Assembly: GCA_045599185.1 (NCBI GenBank)
Contig: JAZRVO010000030.1
Coordinates: 124,001-188,000 of the forward strand
Origin: UBA1240 sp045599185
GTDB taxonomy: Bacteria; Spirochaetota; Spirochaetia; Treponematales; Treponemataceae
Direction of reading: 5' to 3'
DNA length: 64,000 nt
The notes under the pieces: generated by a model
Database searches by the model: none
Seen by the model: only the letters and a program-made list of their open reading frames with translations
Told to the model about the DNA's origin: nothing
Made by a program: the position numbers and the translations under genes
Part shown: positions 46,401-53,894 of the stretch, one piece after another
How positions within the stretch are numbered: position 1 is the stretch's first letter
Layout: every line of letters begins with the position of its first letter

Positions 46401-46718
46401 GAACATCAGGATTTGGTAGAAACCTACATGTACGCCTGCAACAACTATGGCGTAACATTGGGCAATCTTGCTTTCCGCACCGGCGACAGCCAGATGAACG
46501 CAAAAGGCATGGTTTATCTTTCAGAATCTATGCGCGCATGGGACGCACTGACGCGTAACCAGAAAACGCTTGTGCGCCTTGGCGGCAGTAACCTTGCGGC
46601 TCAAAACATGAAGTATTTAAGCCACCGCGTAAGTGAATATGAACCGGCCATGTACTTCGACATTCCGCGCACGTTGCAGGACGAAGAAATTTTAACCCAG
46701 CCGAACGCTAAAAAATAA
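43488..46718 (+). CDS. large TPR membrane protein, FlcA-like flagellar collar candidate
   Basis: A 1076-residue protein: residues ~1-390 are strongly acidic and low-complexity, with recurring PDFG motifs (FEMPDFG twice, PLPDFG, DLPDFG, ELPEMNFG); ~400-500 form a folded domain (NLNYYPLNLRVEIENML); one span at ~504-524 (FAFACLVIFIFCASLLYLG); and a ~540-residue outer domain of TPR repeats. The topology and N-terminus (MPGLSQLKNFVNDI) resemble the Borrelia collar protein FlcA (BB0326), which anchors stators around periplasmic flagella. I compared from memory only. GGAAAGA precedes the ATG. A terminator follows at 46741. Confidence 0.7.
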   Translation: MPGLSQLKNFVNDITALGDEVAVRTGRGETVEEVVFPASIADIDDRDDFMAGIPETDGESTEETDETGENAEIPAEGNDADSEIQNIFDSLGLDNLDDMPEIQDEEPAAETGSFDLGELPDDDESPAVEQFDAIDDLTSDSVSDAAPVAENEQNAGADDFEMPDFGSFGGDADDDMNFGEPAETETAAAGGDDFEMPDFGDIGDIGDLGSSDSGEISQTDTDFQEEPLPDFGSFDDGAETDTADFDLDDSSESNKGDIITDDDGESADSSAFDLPDFGDTSFDDASAGGGFELPEMNFGDDSAGADFGAEPAAGASLGDSAGTDAAPSDGEASDFNLDFSDLPDMSKSTPEDEGFTTEEGGADDEFVIAGFSDVADSDAAAKEEKAAKAKAEKAAAAAEVSDENSNSLTDKEYQQFIENLNYYPLNLRVEIENMLIGNEFTDEENMRVVRMVVKKTSVQKLAHYMGNLLDKHIDVPRNYDKRTAAQYEAYKKTAEYQLKNRILPFAFACLVIFIFCASLLYLGKNFLYDPFRAELLYKEGYALIENDSFPQSQEKFIEATKFKQKKHWFFDYADAYREKKQYGHARQMFKWILQCFPKDKRGGLKYAEMELYDLSNYEEAERIVRRHVLDNFINDPDGMLLLGDIYLEWACDKDPSKFELARQQYESVIDMYGQSDQYLARMLRYYVRTDNLAEVLPLKNYFYPDKKEGEKRMKALTPKDKLELSGYLLDKLYGRLSPAEEYLRQYITDVRALLELTIKDDPTMPEAYYNFARYFIYTANIATAQNQLEYALQVFDQAKTRTRDRILKNVDAYRLLGEIYKDQQEYLKAEELYTKGIALFESEKEPSNLKTDINVGKLYADLADLDYFLSGDIDQALRNYLHAVENSNDNASVRYRIGYIYYANRNYIDALAAFIKASESRGSDLHLLLSLGNVLALRDDNFAAQGYYERFIEEFARERSLYSVMFPQVQQEHQDLVETYMYACNNYGVTLGNLAFRTGDSQMNAKGMVYLSESMRAWDALTRNQKTLVRLGGSNLAAQNMKYLSHRVSEYEPAMYFDIPRTLQDEEILTQPNAKK

Positions 46719-46740
46719 TTCAAAATAAATGCAGAAATTA

Positions 46741-46776
46741 AAAACACGCTGTACAATTAAGCCAGCGTGTTTTTTT
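46741..46776 (+). terminator. terminator of the TPR protein gene
   Basis: AAACACGCTG pairs with CAGCGTGTTT, followed by T residues. Confidence 0.9.
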
Positions 46777-46840
46777 ATTTACGGTTTATTGCAACCTGTA
46801 ACACGGCAGCAAAAAGTGGGGCTAAACAGAATTGAGTTTA

Positions 46841-47485
46841 ATGGAAGAAAACAGTGCAATCTGCAAGGAAAAAATACTGCATCGCGGTGCAATTGTTTTG
46901 CGCCAGCACGCCATTTTTTTACGCAAGGAATTTTTTAGAAAATCGATTCATTTATGCACGCTTTTAGTGCCCTTTGCCCTGCATTTTTTTTACTGGCCGG
47001 TAATAATCGGTTTAAGCGCCGTGCTGGTATTTTACTGCATAGCAGAAACTTTACGCATTCACGGGAAAACTGTGCCTGTAATTTCGGCTGTTACGGCAGC
47101 GGCGGCACGCAAACGCGACGAAAACCGTTTTGTACTGGGTCCGGTAACTTTGTGCACGGGCGTTCTGCTTACAGCCCTGCTGTTTGAACCAACTCCGGCG
47201 GCAATCGGTATTTTTGCCCTTGGTGCAGGCGATGGTCTTGCAAGTCTGGTTGGCAAAATGTTCGGCAAAACCAAAATTCCTTTTACCGGCGGAAAATCGG
47301 TGGTTGGTAGTTTAACCTGCTTTTTTGTAATATTCCTGCTAACTTACGCCGTTCTGCGCGACTGTTTTTTTAGCCTTGGGGTTGCATTGCTTGGCATGCT
47401 TGTAGAAGTGCTGCCATTTAAAGATTTCGACAACCTCCTCATCCCCCTGATTCTCGCCGCCACCGTCCAATACTTCCTCAAATAA
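46841..47485 (+). CDS. polyprenol/diacylglycerol kinase or CDP-DAG synthase-like membrane protein
   Basis: About 214 residues with six or so spans. The diagnostic motif of the CTP-dependent lipid kinase/cytidylyltransferase superfamily is visible: GAGDGLASLVGKMFGKTKIP with GGKSVVGSLTCF after it. Members phosphorylate dolichol, phytol or diacylglycerol, or make CDP-diacylglycerol. The ATG at 46841 and the TTG nine bases upstream are both possible starts; neither has a clear ribosome site. Confidence 0.75.
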   Translation: MEENSAICKEKILHRGAIVLRQHAIFLRKEFFRKSIHLCTLLVPFALHFFYWPVIIGLSAVLVFYCIAETLRIHGKTVPVISAVTAAAARKRDENRFVLGPVTLCTGVLLTALLFEPTPAAIGIFALGAGDGLASLVGKMFGKTKIPFTGGKSVVGSLTCFFVIFLLTYAVLRDCFFSLGVALLGMLVEVLPFKDFDNLLIPLILAATVQYFLK

Positions 47486-48090
47486 ATGCACATATTTTCT
47501 CTTTTTTCTGGTGCAAAAAACTCTGCCCTGGGCGCAGACTGAGCAGAAATAAGAGAAACAATGCCCAGCCCAAGCAATAGTTACAGACTAAACAAAAGGC
47601 AAAGATTATTCTACTTTTATAAAAATGGCCGTAGTTTTGCCCCGCAAAACTATGGGATTGGGCTTACACCAAGCAATAGTTACAGACTAAACAAAAAGCA
47701 AAGACCATTCTACTTTTATAAAAACGGGGCGTAGTTTGCGCCAGAAAATTAGACCAAAATGACAGAGTTTTTGCAAAAAACTCTGCCTTGGGCACAAACC
47801 AGGCAGAAATAAGAGAAACAATGCCCAGCCCAAGCAAACTAGGGGATTGGGCATATACCAAGCAATAGTTACAGATTAAACAAAAAGCAAAGGTTATTCT
47901 ACTTTTATAAAAACGGCCGTAGTTTTGCCCCGCAAAACTACGGGACTTTGCTTATATCAAGCGATAGTTACAGACTAAACAAAAAGCAAAGGTTATTCTA
48001 CTTTCATAAAAATGGCCCTAGTTTTGCCCCGCAAAACTAGGGGACTTTGCCTATATCAAGCGATAGTTACTGACCAAGCAAAAAGCAAAG
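47486..48090. other. 605-bp intergenic region filled by a tandem array
   Basis: No convincing gene is seen. The region consists of the 99-bp array and a ~65-bp sequence present twice (47510-47575 and 47772-47836, AGAAATAAGAGAAACAATGC). Short minus-strand frames share the peptide LGLGIVSLISA only because of that duplication. Confidence 0.7.
47571..48090. repeat. 99-bp tandem repeat array with conserved hairpin
   Basis: Units begin CAAGYRATAGTTACAGA at 47571, 47670, 47859, 47958 and 48057: spacings 99, 189, 99, 99. The long interval contains an insertion of the ~65-bp duplicated sequence. Each complete unit carries a hairpin, for example 47918-47928 (CGTAGTTTTGC) with 47932-47942 (GCAAAACTACG). 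In the last complete unit both arms changed together (CCTAG with CTAGG). The array abuts the stop codon of the next gene. Confidence 0.9.
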
Positions 48091-48918
48091 TCACTTCCAC
48101 ATATAATACTTGTGTATGTTCTTAAAAAAACAGAAAGTTCCGCCAAACAGCAAAAACAGGCCAATCACCAGAAACGTGCAGTTATCGCTTTCCTGCAACA
48201 GAATTTCGCCCAAAACGAGCAGCAGGTAATTAAGTGCGCAGCGTTTGTATTCTCCGGACTGGTTTTTGTAGCCGGTTAACCAGAAACTGACGGTTGTAAT
48301 TATGTAAAAGAACAGCCTTATGCCCAGACTGAAATTGTAATAGGCGTAGGCGGAAAAACCCGTAGAAAGCATTTGGATTGAGTTTACCGGCACAAAACAA
48401 ACCGTAATTGTTGCAAGTGCCAGAATGCTGAACTGAAGGTTTGAAGTGTGTGATTCGTTCCGGTCGGTAGAAACAGCCGCAATTGTAAGCATTGCCACCG
48501 ATGCCGAAATGCGCGCAAAAAGTATGACCTTTGAAATAATTATCATTAAATTGGGATGATTCTGCCAGCTGGCAAACAGCGGGATAAGCAGGCGGAATGC
48601 TTCCGGAATGAAGCTTACCAGAAACAGCGGAACATAAATCAGTTCCGGAATCTGGGTTTTTTCAAAATAATTCAGCATGCCAAAGCAGCAAACCGGCACG
48701 TAAAGCAAAAGCGCTGCTACCGCAATAAGAACGGCGTAAGGATTGAATTCAAAAATGAAAAAATTATTGAAATTGCCAAAAGAACGTTTGTTCTGCTGTA
48801 AAATCGGAAAATTGCCCGTAAAAAAACTGTATACGTAAAGTGCTGCAATACAAGCAAATAGAAAAGTCGTCAAAATTCCCATAATGCGGATGATTCGGTT
48901 GCGTGAAACAAGTGTCAT
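48091..48918 (-). CDS. multispan membrane protein of unknown function
   Basis: A 275-residue protein with about seven membrane spans and short loops, no recognisable motif. The distribution of spans resembles 7TM sensor regions of some bacterial signalling proteins, but no output domain is attached. No ribosome site; TATTCT lies 6 nt and TATATT 8 nt before the ATG, again hinting at a very short leader. Divergent from the gene at 49015. Confidence 0.65.
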   Translation of the reverse strand: MTLVSRNRIIRIMGILTTFLFACIAALYVYSFFTGNFPILQQNKRSFGNFNNFFIFEFNPYAVLIAVAALLLYVPVCCFGMLNYFEKTQIPELIYVPLFLVSFIPEAFRLLIPLFASWQNHPNLMIIISKVILFARISASVAMLTIAAVSTDRNESHTSNLQFSILALATITVCFVPVNSIQMLSTGFSAYAYYNFSLGIRLFFYIITTVSFWLTGYKNQSGEYKRCALNYLLLVLGEILLQESDNCTFLVIGLFLLFGGTFCFFKNIHKYYMWK

Positions 48919-49014
48919 ACCAAAAGAATATATGAAAAAATGGAAAAATTAAAGCTGAAAACTTTTGCCGCCGAAAATTTACAAGATTGCAGCTTTAAGT
49001 TTTGGGGAGGTTCT

Positions 49015-49746
49015 ATGAAAAAACTTTGTACTGCTGTGTTTTTGTTTTGCGCCGTCTGTTCTGTTTTTGCCGCAGACATTGCAGAGTTTGCTGACATTGG
49101 TTTTTCGCCTGACGGCAGCGCCTATGCTTTTGCCAATTATGGCGTTTCAAGCCGTAATGGTGCAGACCAGCGCGGCTATGCAGAAGTTTTCGTTGTTGAT
49201 ACGGCAAAAAACGCCTATATAAAAGAAGGAATTTATAAAAACGGACCGGACGCCAAAACTGCAAAAAAAGACGGTCTTCAAACTTTTCAGGATTTGCTTG
49301 CGGTAAACGAGAAATCTTTCAAAAATTTCCGCTTCCCGGCTTCAAGTAATTCGGTGGTGCTTTATCAGGTTGCCCAGCCCAAGGACAAAAGCAAGGCTTC
49401 GCCGGAATATAAGCCGTCGGTAACTTTTCGCGATTTTAACAACCCTGTTTTTGGACGCACGGTATCTTATTCCGTAAAAGTAAACGAATTTATAGAAGGA
49501 ACTGGCGCAAAGGCAGATTCTGCCTTTTGTCTTCTGCTGGAAATCAAGTCGGAATCGGGCAACGTGCTGAAGCGTTATGTTGTTGGTAATCCCCAGTACA
49601 AGCGGCAGGGCGTGGTTGCGTATCGCCTTAACAGTGTTTTGCGCGACGAAGACGGTAAAAGGCTTGTTTTTGTAATTGAAAAACAGATAGCCCAGAATGA
49701 CGGCATGTCCGTTCGCTTTATGGTAGAAACGTTGGTGCTTGAATAA
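49015..49746 (+). CDS. secreted protein, probably DUF2259 family
   Basis: A 243-residue protein with signal peptide (to VCSVFAA). The mature N-terminus (EFADIGFSPDGSAYAFANYG, then GYAEVFVVDTAKN) resembles the DUF2259 family, described as predicted secreted zinc-dependent proteases; no HExxH is visible here, so protease activity is doubtful. GGGGAGG lies 5 nt before the ATG at 49015. A terminator and R1 copy F follow. Family call from memory. Confidence 0.65.
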   Translation: MKKLCTAVFLFCAVCSVFAADIAEFADIGFSPDGSAYAFANYGVSSRNGADQRGYAEVFVVDTAKNAYIKEGIYKNGPDAKTAKKDGLQTFQDLLAVNEKSFKNFRFPASSNSVVLYQVAQPKDKSKASPEYKPSVTFRDFNNPVFGRTVSYSVKVNEFIEGTGAKADSAFCLLLEIKSESGNVLKRYVVGNPQYKRQGVVAYRLNSVLRDEDGKRLVFVIEKQIAQNDGMSVRFMVETLVLE

Positions 49747-49782
49747 TTGCACGAAATAAGAAAACATAGCAATTTTGTCATT

Positions 49783-49812
49783 AAACCCGGTATAACACTG
49801 CCGGGTTTTTTA
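49783..49812 (+). terminator. rho-independent terminator
   Basis: AAACCCGG and CCGGGTTT around a 10-nt loop, then a T run. Confidence 0.85.
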
Positions 49813-49870
49813 TTTTTCTCGGGGTGGTTCAGAATTTGCAGTAGGTTAAAAAGTTAATTTTACTGAATAG

Positions 49871-50070
49871 GTCAAATATCGGGTTTATATGAAATGTCCC
49901 AAAAAGCAGCCTTTCGGCAGTCCCGGCTTGTGCTAAATGCATTTTCTGTAACTGGCATTGTTTTAGGCACAAGGTATAGTTTTAAAGAAAACTGTACCTT
50001 GCATCAGAGAACAGATACGAAAAAAAGACTTGTACATGCTCACGGCGTATTTTTTCGTGTCAGATTTTGT
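49871..50070 (-). repeat. R1 palindromic element, copy F, carrying an insertion
   Basis: Left end ATATCGGGTTTATATGAAAT and arm GCAGCCTTTCGGCAG match other copies. About 88 bp unlike any other copy then separate it from the core (CGAAAAAAAGACTTG, CACGGCGTATTTTTTCGTGT). The insert contains its own hairpin AAGGTATAGTTTT/AAAACTGTACCTT. The far arm is lost. Confidence 0.75.
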
Positions 50071-50127
50071 AGAACGATGCAGTTTGCTATTTGAAAACTG
50101 AACCGAATAAGAAATGGCTAATTGAAA

Positions 50128-50193
50128 TTGACAAATTTTTGTATTTCTGTTAGTTTGATCTAACTGATATTAGTTAGATTAAACTAACAGAAA
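50128..50193 (+). promoter_or_regulatory. promoter overlapped by long inverted-repeat operator
   Basis: TTGACA (50128-50133) with a poor -10 (TAGTTT, 50151-50156). Positions 50144-50165 and 50172-50193 form a 22-bp inverted repeat with one mismatch and a 6-nt loop. Within it are two dyads of the form GTTAG-N6-CTAAC (50149-50164 and 50173-50188), centres 24 bp apart. Confidence 0.7.
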
Positions 50194-50210
50194 GTATAAG
50201 AGGGGTTTTT

Positions 50211-51548
50211 ATGAAAAAAATTATTGCAATCTTAGCGGCAGGTGCTTTAGTTTCTGTAGCATTTGCACAGACAGTGGAAATTTCTAGCACACTGTCTACT
50301 TCACCGGAAGTTTATGTTGATGGCGAATCAAATCAGTGGGGTTTTTCTGATGAAAATTTCTTCCGTGAAGAAATTGAAGGAACTGGTACGACGGCTGACG
50401 GGCGTGCGGCCGTTTGGGGCAGAGTTCGCCTTGATGTAAAAACAAAAGATACCTCCCAGGAATCTATATTGAATGTAAAACCGCAGTGGCATTTTTCAAA
50501 TGAATTTGCGGCGGCTGCGCTGATTAAACCGTTTGATGGACTTGAAGTTAAAGTTGGCTCAAAGGAAGGCCTGAGCAAAGAATTTGGTTCTGACATTGCG
50601 TGGGAAGATGAAAATGCCGGTGATGTAATTATTGCTGATGTAACTGGCAAGGAAAACACTATCAATGCTTTTCGTTCCGGTATTTATGCCGGATTCACCG
50701 GTGTAGAAGGTCTTTGGATTGGTGGCGGTGTTGTTACGGATTCAATTATGGAAAGTGACGGTGCCGGACTTGACGGAAAAGTATGGAATCAGAACGGCCT
50801 TATCAAAAAAGGGTCTTACGGTCCTCTGCAATTTGGTGCAAGTTATGATACGGACCTTTTTAGTGCAGGAATTAAATATGTCGGTGAATTTGGCGGTTAT
50901 AATCAGCCGGAAGGTGAAGCAGGCGAAAATGGTGTTGCAAATAATTTTACAGATGCCAAATACGCACACAACAACATTTATGCCGGTTTTTCATTCAATG
51001 GTTTGCAGGATGCTAAAGTTGGTACGGAAATTGGTTTTGCCGTAGACTTTGACACGCATAAAAATTCTTCTGTTATGGGAACAAAGGCTTATACAGCTTT
51101 TGCTGCAAGTGCTAATGCCGGTTTTGATTTCCGAAATGGCATTACAGACGCTGTGGCTGTAACTGTTGCCTATCAGTCAATTGACGGTAAAAAATCAAAG
51201 GTTTTGCCGTTTTACATCGGCAATGATTTAAGCTATCAGGTATCTGATGATGCTTCTTTCAGCCTGCACGTTTCTTACCTTCAGGGCGGTTTGCTGAATT
51301 CTTCAAAAACTTATACAAGCGAAACTACTTCTGACGATGTTCTTTCCGGCGATTATGCTTCGCTGATTACGCTGTCACCTGCTTTCTGTTTTTCTATTGG
51401 TGCGCACACATTTGGGTTTGGTGTTGAAACCCAGGTTGCAAACCATATTAAATACAACCAGAAAACCTCTTCTGAATGGGCTTTTGCTTCTATGTATGGG
51501 AAGTCTGCCCGTGTTAAGTTCCCCGTTTCTTGGACTTACACTTTTTAA
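50211..51548 (+). CDS. outer-membrane beta-barrel protein
   Basis: A 445-residue protein with signal peptide (cut after SVAFA), alternating amphipathic strands and a C-terminal aromatic residue (WTYTF), the signature for BAM-dependent outer-membrane insertion. Features such as WGRVRLDVKTKD and GLEVKVGS resemble spirochaete porin-like proteins. AGAGGGG lies 5 nt before the ATG. Tight control is suggested by the operator-like repeat overlapping its promoter. Substrate unknown, but the sugar-transport genes follow. Confidence 0.8.
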   Translation: MKKIIAILAAGALVSVAFAQTVEISSTLSTSPEVYVDGESNQWGFSDENFFREEIEGTGTTADGRAAVWGRVRLDVKTKDTSQESILNVKPQWHFSNEFAAAALIKPFDGLEVKVGSKEGLSKEFGSDIAWEDENAGDVIIADVTGKENTINAFRSGIYAGFTGVEGLWIGGGVVTDSIMESDGAGLDGKVWNQNGLIKKGSYGPLQFGASYDTDLFSAGIKYVGEFGGYNQPEGEAGENGVANNFTDAKYAHNNIYAGFSFNGLQDAKVGTEIGFAVDFDTHKNSSVMGTKAYTAFAASANAGFDFRNGITDAVAVTVAYQSIDGKKSKVLPFYIGNDLSYQVSDDASFSLHVSYLQGGLLNSSKTYTSETTSDDVLSGDYASLITLSPAFCFSIGAHTFGFGVETQVANHIKYNQKTSSEWAFASMYGKSARVKFPVSWTYTF

Positions 51549-51936
51549 TTTAGGCTTTTGCGCTTAAATTGAAAACTTTGCGGCAGATGTTTGCAAAAGC
51601 ATCTGCTGCTTTAGTTAAAGTTTTAATTTCGTTTGAAATTTTAACTAAAGCAAAACCAGAATTGGTCATGCAAAAAGCCGGGGGGCTGTAACAAGTAATT
51701 CGATATGGGGAGGCGAGGAAACTTTAGTTTAGGGTATAAAATTCATGTTTTGTCTTGTTGGTGAATTTTACTTTACAGACTCTATTCTAAAGCTTCCTCT
51801 TTTTTTTACGCCGGGTATGTCTTGCTGCTAAACACTGAAAAATTGGAAGAATAGAATTCTTTTTCCCGTTTATTTTTCAATTTGTTTGGCTTCTACCGTA
51901 TTTCTGCTTTCAAAATTATGCATGCAAATAATTAGT

Positions 51937-52108
51937 TTCAATTTCGAGTTTTCTATAAAAGGCAAAAGATATTTACTAGTTGTACTACAAACAGCCGCAG
52001 ACAGCCACGGCCACAAAAAATACGCCGTGCGTATGCACAAGTCTTTTTTTTGGGGCAGGGACTGTCGAAAGGCTGTTTTGAAACCATTTTATATAAACTC
52101 GACATTTG
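51937..52108 (+). repeat. R1 palindromic element, copy G
   Basis: Full-length: ATTTCGAGTTTTCTATAAAA at the left, AACAGCCGCAGACAG, CACAAAAAATACGCCGTG, CTGTCGAAAGGCTG, and TTTATATAAACTCGACAT at the right. The only copy in the opposite orientation relative to its upstream gene, and the one farthest (388 bp) from it. Confidence 0.9.
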
Positions 52109-52196
52109 ACCAATTAGTAAATTTCTGCTTAAAAGTGCCTTTTGAATAAAACACCGCTATGCAATCAAAAAAAGCAAAAAAATTGTGAAAAAAAAT

Positions 52197-52258
52197 TTGA
52201 CAGGTTTAGTAAAACGTTTTAATATAAATCAACACGTGTTGATAAACACGTTGACAAC
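52197..52258 (+). promoter_or_regulatory. sugar operon promoter with palindromic operators
   Basis: TTGACA (52197-52202), 17 nt, TAATAT (52220-52225). The palindrome TAAAACGTTTTA (52210-52221) lies between the boxes and ATCAACACGTGTTGAT (52228-52243) covers the expected start of transcription; a further half site AACACGTTGAC follows. The layout suggests repression by a LacI-type regulator. Confidence 0.75.
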
Positions 52259-52290
52259 AAAGGTTTTTTAAGTTCTGTAAGGAGGAACAA

Positions 52291-53505
52291 ATGAAAAAAT
52301 TGATGGGCGCAGCTTTGATGGCTGCTGCTGCTTTAATGGTATTTACAGGTTGTGCAAAAAAAGATGCATCTGCAAAAGATTCAGGAAAGGCTTCAAAAGT
52401 TGAACTGACTGTATGGGAATCAAATCAGGGTCCGGACATGTTTATTAAACAGGCCGGAGAAGCTTTTACAAAAAAATATCCTAACATCACAATCAAATAC
52501 GTAAACGTAGAACTGGGCGATGCAGCCGGACAGATTGCTCTTGACGGTCCTGCCGGTGTTGGTCCGGACGTATTTGCAGCACCGCACGACAAGCTTGGTG
52601 AACTGGTTAACGGCGGACACGTTTTGCCAACAGTAAATGCAGATTCTGTTAAAAAACAGGTTCTTGGTGCATGTTCAACAGCTTTAACCTATAACGGAAA
52701 AATGTACGGTTACCCGGTTTCGGCAGAAACATACGCATTGTTCTATAACAAGGCACTTATCAACGAAAATGACGTACCGAAAACTTGGGAAGACCTTGCT
52801 GCCTATGCAAAAAAATTCAATGCAGAAAACCCTGGCAAATATGGTTTTGTAATGGATGTTGGCAACGGTTACTACACAATTATTTTTACAACTGCTGACG
52901 GAAACCGCCTGTTCGGTGAATCTGGTGCAGACACTTCTTCTACAAACCTGAACACGGAAAAAGCTGTTAAAGGCATGAAATTCTTCCAGTCTTTGCGTTC
53001 AAGCCTGAACGTTCCGGCTGCTGACCTTACAACTTCGGTTTGTGACGGTGCTTTCCAGGCTGGAACAGCTGCAATGCACATTACAGGTCTGTGGAACGTT
53101 GTACCGTTTGAAGAAGCTGGTCTCGACTTTGGCGTAGCAGCACTGCCTGCACTTCCTGGAGACAACAAACCTGCATCATCATTCTCTGGTACACGTGCAA
53201 TGTTTGTATCTGCATATTCAGACCATCCTGAAGAAGCAGCACTTTTCACAGAATTCCTTCTTTCTGAAGAAATGCAGCAGCTTCGCTTTAATTTGACAGG
53301 TGCAATGCCTTCAATTAACACAACTGTATCAAGCAAATACATGCCAGGTTTCTTAACCCAGCTGGACTACGCATTCCCAATGCCTTCAATTCCAGAAATG
53401 AGTTCATTCTGGGAAGCTATGAACAATGCTTCTAAAAACATCTGGGACGGTGCAAATGTTCAGTCTGAACTTGATGCTTGTAACGCAACAATTCTTGGTA
53501 AATAA
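52291..53505 (+). CDS. sugar ABC transporter substrate-binding lipoprotein (MalE-like)
   Basis: A 404-residue family 1 solute-binding lipoprotein (lipobox FTGC, Cys21). Cluster features: VELTVWESNQGPDMF at the N-terminus, GPDVFAAPHDKLGEL, GKMYGYPVSAETYALFYNK and AGTAAMHITGLWNV, close to maltose/maltodextrin-binding proteins. GGAGG lies 7 nt before the ATG. The adjacent GH35 gene suggests beta-galactosides as an alternative substrate class. Confidence 0.9.
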   Translation: MKKLMGAALMAAAALMVFTGCAKKDASAKDSGKASKVELTVWESNQGPDMFIKQAGEAFTKKYPNITIKYVNVELGDAAGQIALDGPAGVGPDVFAAPHDKLGELVNGGHVLPTVNADSVKKQVLGACSTALTYNGKMYGYPVSAETYALFYNKALINENDVPKTWEDLAAYAKKFNAENPGKYGFVMDVGNGYYTIIFTTADGNRLFGESGADTSSTNLNTEKAVKGMKFFQSLRSSLNVPAADLTTSVCDGAFQAGTAAMHITGLWNVVPFEEAGLDFGVAALPALPGDNKPASSFSGTRAMFVSAYSDHPEEAALFTEFLLSEEMQQLRFNLTGAMPSINTTVSSKYMPGFLTQLDYAFPMPSIPEMSSFWEAMNNASKNIWDGANVQSELDACNATILGK

Positions 53506-53544
53506 GGATTGAAACTGTAACCGGCTGTCTTGTATGGCAGCCAG

Positions 53545-53587
53545 AAAAGCGGCTTTTGCTAGTAGAACAGGTTAAGGCCGCTTTTTT
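53545..53587 (+). terminator. terminator or attenuator between malE-like and malF-like genes
   Basis: AAAAGCGGC pairs with GCCGCTTTT across a 25-nt loop, followed by T residues. In such operons a partial terminator commonly raises binding-protein level over permeases. Confidence 0.75.
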
Positions 53588-53894
53588 ATTCGCTGCCGAA
53601 GGGGTTAACGTGCGAATGTGAGCATTTAAGGTTTGCATCGGTTTTTGATGCTTTAAGCGTTAAGCGTGCCTTGTTCGGTGTGTTGTTCTTGTTAAATCAT
53701 CTTTTAGGTTCATTGCAAGGTTTTTTCCAAGCTTATTATGCTGAAAGTTAGGCAAACTGCTGATAGTTGCTCTGCATGCAGGCTCGGCAGTTTTGACAAT
53801 TTCTGTGTTTCTTCGCCGGTTTGGAAAAAACTTTGTAAGCTCTTCTTTCGGGTAAAACGCCATAGTTTTTACCCCTTGTTTCAGGAGTTTTTTT

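Larger units (their letters stand above)
49747..50210. other. 464-bp intergenic region with R1 copy F and porin operator
   Basis: Contains a terminator, an interrupted R1 element and the regulatory inverted repeat before the beta-barrel gene. No gene is seen. Confidence 0.7.
51549..52290. other. 742-bp intergenic region with hairpins, R1 copy G and malE promoter
   Basis: Hairpins at 51579-51608 (GCAGATG/CATCTGC) and 51608-51651 (GCTTTAGTTAAA/TTTAACTAAAGC) probably terminate the barrel gene. 51660-51930 shows nothing recognisable. R1 and the sugar operon promoter follow. Confidence 0.65.

Noticed and set aside
47344..47861. Minus-strand frames sharing LGLGIVSLISA as a repeated small protein
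   Set aside because: They lie in duplicated repeat DNA and adjoining units in the same frame contain stop codons; one overlaps a real gene on the other strand.
47571..48090. Tandem repeats as a CRISPR array
   Set aside because: The whole 99-bp unit is conserved, there are no variable spacers between short repeats, and no cas genes are present.
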